Shown here piece after piece: positions 57,060-64,000 of a stretch of 64,000 nt of DNA; the stretch's first letter is position 1, and each line of letters starts with the position of its first letter. The notes beneath the pieces were generated by a model that was not told the DNA's origin, did no database searches, and worked only from the letters and a program-made list of their open reading frames with translations. The DNA lies in the NCBI GenBank assembly GCA_024734495.1, contig JALMQS010000085.1, positions 744,001 through 808,000 of the forward strand. Direction: 5' to 3'. Source of the DNA: Forficula auricularia. Taxonomy: Eukaryota > Arthropoda > Insecta > Dermaptera > Forficulidae. The position numbers and the translations under genes are program-made.

Positions 57060-57430
57060 TAATACTGAACTAAATCGTTGCCTGAAAATACAAAATGTTA
57101 ATCTTGAATAGTTTTAGTTAATGAGCTGAAAATTGATAAGCAAATATGTATTTTCACATTACAATTCACCAAATATTAATCTTATACCTTAAAGCGTTTC
57201 CTGAAAGTAAATAATGCCATATCTTGATTGATTTTAGTTAATAAGCTGAAACTTGGTACGCAACTATGTATTTTTGCATTTTAATGCGCCAAATTTTTAT
57301 CTGAATTTCTATCTGAAAGCGTTTCCTGTGAATTCCCAATCTTAAATAATTTTATCTAATGAAACTCGATTCGAATCTATGTCTTTTTACATTACACTGT
57401 ACTAAATTTTAGCTTTATACCTGAAAACAT
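57060..57430 (+). repeat. Three diverged tandem repeats of about 125 bp
   Basis: Each unit contains (C/T)(C/T)TGAAA, ATCTTGA-type, TTTTAGTTAATGAGCTGAAA and TATGTATTTTTGCATT-like blocks in the same order; units start near 57080, 57200 and 57325. Old satellite-like duplication. Confidence 0.6.
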
Positions 57431-57435
57431 TTCTT

Positions 57436-57502
57436 GATCAAGCAGAGGACAACCTCTTTGTTTCTCTTTATGATTCAACAACTCTGCTACTCTCGGCAAA
57501 AT
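57436..57502 (-). repeat. Solo end of the GCCGAGAGTAGCAGAG foldback family
   Basis: ATCAAGCAGAGGACAACCTC, TTTGTTTCTCTTTATGATTC and CTCTGCTACTCTCGGC are as in 11108-11165 inverted. Confidence 0.6.
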
Positions 57503-57799
57503 AAAAACTTTTCAACAAATTTATTAGTTGGTCTATTTGGAAATAAAATTGAAAAATTATTCATTTATTATGTTTAGAAAAAGATGCTTATTTCAAAAAG
57601 TTTTAATTTGGATGAATTTATTAAGAAAAAATTTATTAAGAAACCAATAAATCTCCATTGATTTTCTATTAATTATTATTAGAGTAAATTAATAAAAGAG
57701 CACTTTATGATTTTGAGCATCGTCTGCATATCAAACTGGATTTGAATGGTATCATCATTCTGTAAAAAGTTAATAAAAATCGGTGTTTTTTAATTGGGT

Positions 57800-57870
57800 A
57801 ATTTTCGTTGACCGCGGGGCCTCTCAAAACGCGGGGCCGGCTTCCGGCTAATCTGCCTTGCGCCGACCCT
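57800..57870 (-). mobile_element. Solo hAT-like end
   Basis: The minus strand from 57870 reads CAGGGTCGGCGCAAGGCAG followed by a GC-rich head. This resembles CAGGG-type hAT ends. No partner end found. Confidence 0.35.
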
Positions 57871-58682
57871 GGATCCACATAAAAACAATTTGATTTTTTT
57901 CAAAGTGAAATCAGATAACCTGAATGTTCTTCTGTTGAAAATACAAACACGTTAACGATTTGGTTGAAAAAAATAAATCGTGTGGTTGAATTAAAACACA
58001 AGTGATTAATTAAATAAACAACAAAACCCGAACGATCCTCGCTCTTCCAGATACTATATTATAAAACTCACTAACTACGAAACCCTGGATCCCAAAATAC
58101 TATTACGAATTTTTTAGTCTAAAGCAATTCTTCGAATGGATGGGTTTAAAATAAAACTCATCGTGTTTGAATATCAATCTCCATGGTCAGCAAAACTTTT
58201 GTTCCACTCTACTCAATCTGCTTTATTTTAGTATTTTTAAATATTTTGAAATTCAGCAAATAACAGACATGTGCCACATTTGCTGAATCTCGCATCTAAA
58301 AATAGGCTTAATTAACGAATGCAAAAACATCGCCTTCAATGTTATGAAACAACAACAGATGTGTATGAGATGATTTAACCAATTGGCATTAGTTGAGTAG
58401 AAAAAACTTAGGTTTAGCCTTAGATTATGTAAGGACCCGATCAGGTTATACTCTAAGATCTGTCGAGCAAGTATCCCTTATTAAGTTCAAGATAGTGATA
58501 ATCATATACAATAAAAAATTGAGTCAGCATGAAGTTTCTGCTATTGGAACTGGATCAGGAATGGGTCAGGATAACTTGATGTTATAAAAAAATAAAATAA
58601 AATAGGTCATCATCTGAGAGTATAATTGAAAATTATGAAAACGTTGTATCATTCGCGTCCATAATAAATTTGTAATAAGAAT

Positions 58683-58883
58683 AGCAGGGAATTGGACAAA
58701 AATTAAAAACATAGAGTTTTTATTAAATGGGTCTGACGTTTCCTCAATTTTGTCGAATAGTGAAATTGTTTTTTGACAAAGAGTGATTATATGGGCCACT
58801 GAGGAAGTCAAAATAAATTGACGAAACGTCTGGCCCATTTAATAAAAACTCTGTGTTTTTAATTTTTGTCTAATTCCTGTTAC
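58683..58883. mobile_element. Foldback element with hammerhead-like motif
   Basis: Arms 58683-58748 and 58817-58883 share GGAATT(G)GACAAAAATTAAAA, AGAGTTTTTATTAAATGGG and GACGTTTC. The right arm carries an intact motif. The left arm (minus strand) reads UUGAGGAAACGUCAGACCC and has lost part of stem II and G12. Confidence 0.7.
58790..58838 (+). ncRNA. Hammerhead ribozyme-like motif, best stem I
   Basis: AUGGGCCA | CUGAGGA | A | GUCAA-loop-UUGAC | GAAA | CGU | C | UGGCCCAU. Stem I is 8 perfect pairs and stem II 5. The core is complete with N7 = G, and the cleavage triplet is GUC. The extra A before stem II and the ACGU stem III recur here. This is the strongest candidate in the window for an active, probably dimeric, ribozyme. 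Confidence 0.68.
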
Positions 58884-59084
58884 AAATTATGAAAACTTTT
58901 ATATCAAAGGTAACTTATTTATGTAGAGTTGTTTAAAAAAATTTATGGAGTTTCAATAAAGATGTATAATTTTTAAGAGTAAATCAACAAGGTATCCTCT
59001 CCTTGATGTAAATAAATACGTGTATACCTACACACTAAAAGTAGCAGACTTGTTTTTTAAGAATAATATATAATATTTATAATT

Positions 59085-59298
59085 TATTTGTTATTTTTTC
59101 GACATTTTGACTTTCATCTTCAGTCGTTTTTATTAATTATATTTGATCTGTTCTTTCACATGAACACACAAATATAATTGAATGTAAATTGTTTTATAAG
59201 TTCATTTATAGTTCTTGTTAAACAAAATAATTTATACTTTTGTTCATGATAAAGAACAGCTGAAGATGATGTCCAAGTTTTCGAAACTATAGTCTTTT
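59085..59298. mobile_element. Foldback element with two hammerhead-like cores
   Basis: Minus-strand core CUGAAGA-U...UGUC-GAAA (59085-59127) and plus-strand core CAG-CUGAAGA-U...UUUUC-GAAACUAUAGUC-UU (59254-59298), with AT-rich arms between. Stem II is weak in both. A solo end near 58990 (AAGGTATCCTCTCCTTGATG) belongs to the same family. Confidence 0.5.
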
Positions 59299-59816
59299 AT
59301 ATATTCATTTATATAGAGGTATAATTTTATTTGCATCAAAGTTCAATTCCGTTAATTTCATTTTAATAATATACACATTTATAGTGCTTTCCTAAATCCT
59401 GGTAACAAAAACTTAATAATTTTATTCACAAGATAAGAAAGAATGTCTTAATTAAAAATTATAACATTACTATTGTCCAAATTCAGAAGAAAAGTATAAT
59501 ATATTTAATATATTATATTCAGCGTTTTCTGCACCTTAGTATAGCAAGAGTTTTCTAAACAATAGTAAAAATCAAGCAGAAATTTTTTTAGTGAAAATTG
59601 TCTAAGCTCAAAACCTTTGCTGACTAATAAATTGGCAATTCATAACATTTGAAGAGATTGTACCAATATTTGAAAAAGTTTTCACTTTTTACTCTAATCC
59701 CGTGATCGATCGATTCTTAATCTATCAACATTTTATTTTAATCAATAATTACAAGGCCATTGGATCATCTTATAATTTTAAGACAGCTACTTTCAAATTA
59801 AAGCTTTATCCAAAAA

Positions 59817-60139
59817 ATAATTTTTAAGAAGAAAATAAAACCGACTTCAAAAAAATTAAATGCAACAAAAAATACACTAAAAGGTATAAAATAATTATTA
59901 ACTTATTTAGTTACAAGTAAACTACGAAATATTAACATGAAATTACTTTTTGTACTCGGTGCCAATGCGATTCATAAAAGCTATATGTTTGGCACCGACT
60001 TAAAAAAGTAATTTTATGTTAATATTTCGTCGTTTAGTTGTAACTAAATAGGTTAATAATTATTTTATACCTTTTGGTGTATTTTATTTGTTGCATTTAA
60101 TTATTTTGAAGTCGGTTTTATTTTTTTCTTAAAAATTAT
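59817..60139. mobile_element. Palindromic MITE with ACCGACTTCAAAA ends
   Basis: Arms of about 145 bp share AAAATAAAACCGACTTCAAA, TTAAATGCAACAAA and AGGTATAAAATAATTATTAA around a 35-bp loop. A GAAGTCGGTT copy with a GAACCTCCTCCTTTTTT extension lies at 60440-60474, an end type widespread in insect repeats. Confidence 0.7.
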
Positions 60140-60479
60140 TTTTCTTTTTTTCTTTTTAGTGATGTTATTAATAGTGATCATAACATCAGAACTTGTCCAA
60201 ATTAATATGACATCATCCCTAAGATACCCCCTTTCCAATAAAAAAGAATCATCGAAATCGGTTCATAAACAAAGAAGTTAGGCATGAGCAAACCTAACAA
60301 AAAGGTCTAATGAAAAAAAAATGGGACCAATCGGAAGGTAGACCGAACCCAATGCAAATTTTTTTTTCAAAATCGGTTCACAATTGGCGGAGATAAGAGT
60401 TAACATAGGCACAAAAAAAAAAAATTCAGTCGAATAGAGAACCTCCTCCTTTTTTTGAAGTCGGTTAAAAAGGAAAATA

Positions 60480-61990
60480 AACCAAATTTCATTGTAATAT
60501 AATATCTCTTTCTTTAAGGAAAATATATCAAAAAATCAAAATAAATATTTCAGATAAGACACCTATGTGTCTCGAAAAGAAAGAACATTTTGATACATTT
60601 TATTAAATATAATATAACTTTTTAAAATAAAATAATTGGTGAAGCCCTGCTGCTCAAATCAAGTCCACCCTGTAAAAAACTGGAACATTTAAAGCCTTTT
60701 TCGAAAAAAAATGATACCCCACTGTGTCGACTAATAATTCCCGTGAATAATTTTATCAATTCTGAGATTTCGATGATATTTATTTATATTCGAAGGAAAT
60801 GACAACTTGAGTTTAGTATTATTTATTTATTTAGTTTTATGGATAAGCCTAATGTGAATTTATTGTTTCTCTCGGTTTGAAGATATACTCTCGGATAATT
60901 AAGACGTTGAATCTATCAGGTTCTCTTTCTCGTCACAATCCATTGCCAAGGCCTTGTATTAAGTATTAGTAGTAATAGCGCGTAGTGCTTACTGGATATT
61001 TTTTCTTTCTTTTAATTACACTTGCATGTAGCCTTCAAAAATGGATTAAAGTCCACTTGGAGGAACAACTCATTCGATATTCAAACAATTTGTACAGCAA
61101 TCTTCGCTTCTGTTTTTTTTCTTTTTTTTATAATTAATAAATATTCATAATTTTACTCTATTCTTTGGCTACCTATTTGGGAAGGTACATTTTAATCAAA
61201 GCTCCACACCTTTCACTTACTGAATTAATTAATTTTAGAATAAGAACTCAAATTGTTAAATCCCACTATATGGTAAACACGACAGCTAATACATATAATA
61301 AAGAAAAAAGGTGTTGCTTGTAAAAAGACAACCTGGCCAATATTAAAAGTAGGGTATATTTCAACATATAAACCAAATTTCATTCACACAATTTAATATT
61401 GAGGAGTTTATTATATTATTTTCTCCTCCAATTAAATATTTTCCTGAAGACGTCCCTGACATGAAGGAAAGATAATCAATAATTTTGGAGAAGGAAAATT
61501 TATCTCACTAGGGATTCTCAATAGATTTAAGTAAAAGTAAATATTTAACCATCTTTAAACACAATCATAATCAATTAATTAATTAAAGAGGCGATAAAAA
61601 TATTTCGCTATAATATTTCCTACTAATTTTCAATTAAATAAATCTCTTTTTTTAATTTACAGAATTAATTAAGGTCTTCAAATATTCCAATAAAATGAAT
61701 TATTAAAATGTATTTATTTCCTACCTTCAATTGAAGATTTCTCAGCATATTCTCCGTACCTGGTTTTTAGCTGACTCTCAAGGTCCTAACACGAATCTGT
61801 CAAAAAAGATTCTCTAATCAGTAATTTTTAAATTAAAGGATGGGATGATTCAATGGCCAACAGCTTAATTATAAAATTTTATTAATTAGTAATTGAAAGT
61901 GTATTTCCTTTAAATATTTTTTTATATATTATGTACCTACTATTAGAAACATATTTATTAGCTGTCTTTCTGTATTTTGATTGATAATAT
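60480..61990. other. AT-rich sequence, nothing recognised
   Basis: A mixed patch at about 60860-61080 has no frame or repeat match. The rest is A/T-rich without structure. Confidence 0.4.
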
Positions 61991-61994
61991 AGAT

Positions 61995-62306
61995 CAGTGT
62001 TTTTCACGAAGCCTCAGTAAAAAAGATTTTTTTTTTAATATAAATATTTTTATTAAGAAAATGTTAGTTAAAGGACATTTGTAGGTTAAGATAAGGCGAG
62101 GAGTTTGGCGATATAAAAAAATGTCTGTTATAGGTAGGTACTTAATTGTGTATTTAGCCGTTACCTAATTATAAAAATTAATAAAAATGTACGAATTTGA
62201 TATTTGTAACATAATAAAATAGTGGTTACAAATCGGGGAGTTAGGGGGTCGAAAAATTTTTTTTAATACTAAGGGGTCGCGTTATGAAAAAGGTTGAAAA
62301 ACACTG
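61995..62306. mobile_element. hAT-type MITE with perfect 8-bp target duplication
   Basis: 312 bp. The ends CAGTGTTTTTCA and TGAAAAACACTG are exact 12-bp inverted repeats, and ATATAGAT flanks both sides (61987-61994, 62307-62314). Subterminal GGGGTCGCGTTATGAAAAAGG resembles that of other hAT MITEs. No ORF. Confidence 0.9.
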
Positions 62307-62319
62307 ATATAGATAAATC

Positions 62320-63720
62320 AAATTACGTGAATTGACGAAATATTAAAAGAGTACAATTTTACATAAAATACAAAATAAAAATATGAACCTTTAAAAATTG
62401 TCAAGTCGACATTTATATAATGATATATATAACAAATATAATAAAAATTTAATCACGAAGTAAAAAAAAAAAAAAAAAAATAGAGTAAAATAATATATTG
62501 ATATTAAATAATGACTAATTTATAATAAACCCAGAAATTTTGATGAATATATGGCAAGCAGTTTTTCAGGAAATGGCGAAAAAGCAGTTTTTAACTTTAA
62601 AATTATATTAGAAACTCTTATCATATTTTCAGCCGATTCATGTCACAAGTCAACGTTAGGATTCATTTAAAAGAACAAAAACATTTTATTTTCTAATATT
62701 ATTCTATCGGAGAACTTTAGATAGTATATATATAGGTACTATATATTCTTACTTTAATAAAAATAGAGCTAGATTCTTCAGTGTATAAACTAACTTTTCT
62801 CTGATGGATATGCACCATAATATCTTTTAAATTAAATTTTCTTTAATGGCTAAATAAAACAGTATATTAAATTTGATTAGGATTTATAGTTATGTGGTTA
62901 TGAATAATTTTCTATCAATTACTTATATATATAGTACATATATATTTAATTTGTACCTACATATAGATAGTCGGTTAACGTCGATAGAATTAAATTATCA
63001 TTAGTATTATCTATCATACGTTCATGTGTCCTTCACTCGGCGACAAATACTAGCGATAATAAAATTAATTTCCTAAAAGGAAAATTAAAATATAATATTT
63101 CGTTATTTTTTCAATATATACATAACGAAAAAAGTATAATATATTTCTACTTTTCACTAAAATAATTATTTTCTAAATTAGAATTGATCGATTTTAAATG
63201 AAAATTATTTATTCAAATGGAAATTTACTAAAATACTTGGGAATTAACGCTTTTTAGCTAACTTCCTAGCAATTTTAATAAATAATTACGTCCGAAAAAT
63301 TTTGAATTCGAGTTAGGTCGAAAAAAGTCATGAGATCTAATGTGATGCCAAATTAACATCCTCAATAGTAATTCTGTCGAGAGAAAATATGACTTAAAAC
63401 TAATTAAAACGCATGCTTTCTATTTTACTTATATATCTAGATTTATTGATTTTATATTTTTGATATTAAAAAGTGAGTGTTTTTGAATTTATGAAAATAG
63501 ATGGAATTTTCGAAAATTTCATAATCTCACAGTGCTTACTCGCCATATTATTGATAGTACCTGGAACACCTAGCGATGCTCGGTAATTTTTTGATTCATT
63601 TAAAAGCAATAAGTATATTAATATTATTTTTAATTTTAAATTCAGGTAGAAAGGTTGATAAATTTTTGAATGTAATTGCAATTAAAAATAATATTAATAT
63701 ACACCTATGTTCTTTCGTTG
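62320..63720. other. AT-rich sequence, nothing recognised
   Basis: A/T runs only. The minus-strand open frame at 63466-63681 shows no motif. Confidence 0.4.
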
Positions 63721-63729
63721 AATCTTTTA

Positions 63730-63770
63730 AATCCTGAAGGAGGTACGATCCTTCGAATTGTCGGATTTTT
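63730..63770 (+). ncRNA. Decayed hammerhead-like motif
   Basis: AAAUC-CUGAAGG-AGG...CCUUC-GAAUUGUC-GGAUUU. Two bases of the core/stem II junction are deleted and GAAA is GAAU, but stem I (AAAUCC/GGAUUU) and GUC survive. Confidence 0.4.
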
Positions 63771-64000
63771 TAGAGAATGAAGTGGTATTCTAATAAATTA
63801 TTTTATAGAAAAATACCTTTAATTAATTAAATTGGCAAATTCTAATATATAATAATATTTGTAATGATCTATTAGTGGAATTTAAAATAAAAAAACAATT
63901 AATTTTATTAAAAGAAAATTGAAAACATTGTAATTATGAGTAAAGAATTATAAGTAAAGATGAGACCGTGACAGATCAAATGTCCAACACAAAACCCTGC

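Noticed and set aside
1..64000. Penelope-like reverse transcriptase to explain the hammerhead motifs
   Set aside because: No frame with reverse transcriptase or GIY-YIG motifs was seen, so an autonomous partner must lie elsewhere.

Overview
The window is strongly A+T-rich, non-coding-dominated eukaryotic DNA. The mobile elements (an intact Tc1-type DNA transposon, a jockey/CR1-type LINE 3' end, tRNA-derived SINEs, Helitron ends, hAT-type MITEs with 8-bp target duplications and many long foldbacks) suggest an arthropod, most likely an insect. The order cannot be fixed from this sequence. Nothing looks bacterial: there are no dense ORFs, operons or ribosome binding sites.

The only full-length protein gene is the transposase of a complete Tc1-like element (35976-37589, CDS 36297-37313). 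Two 5'-truncated copies of one LINE lie at 17850-18448 and 44766-45064. Host coding sequence is sparse. Between 10.5 and 16.7 kb on the + strand there are four splice-bounded candidate exons of compatible phase (10525-10566, 13503-13603, 13701-13745, 16632-16685). They look like small alternative cassette exons plus a terminal exon encoding a GPI-signal-like hydrophobic tail. The first is flanked by UGCAUG (Rbfox-type) motifs, as expected for a neural microexon. An unrelated candidate exon is at 39999-40119. The host gene or genes cannot be named.

The most striking content is a crowd of inverted-repeat (foldback) elements. Many carry, once per arm, a motif folding as a hammerhead ribozyme: stem I, CUGANGA, one extra base, stem II, GAAA, a short self-complementary stem III such as ACGU, then a cleavage base and stem I'. 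More than twenty intact or decayed copies occur between 2.2 and 63.8 kb. Stem I differs between copies but stays paired. Hammerheads with tiny stem III are known from Penelope-like and other retroelements. No Penelope reverse transcriptase is visible here, so these look non-autonomous.

Layout: 0-10 kb holds older dispersed repeats and a 1.2-kb TA-flanked foldback. 10-17 kb has the candidate exons with Helitron, SINE and family-A repeats inserted between them. 17-27 kb has the first LINE fragment, long AT-rich sequence and a near-identical 460-bp duplication (21.0 and 25.4 kb). 27-34 kb is packed with palindromes and MITEs. 34-40 kb has Tc1, hAT and hammerhead-type repeats. 40-49 kb has a GC-rich island, the second LINE copy, a SINE and Helitrons. 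49-64 kb is mostly featureless AT-rich DNA with scattered MITEs and hammerhead-type foldbacks. All homology, identity and folding statements were made by eye.
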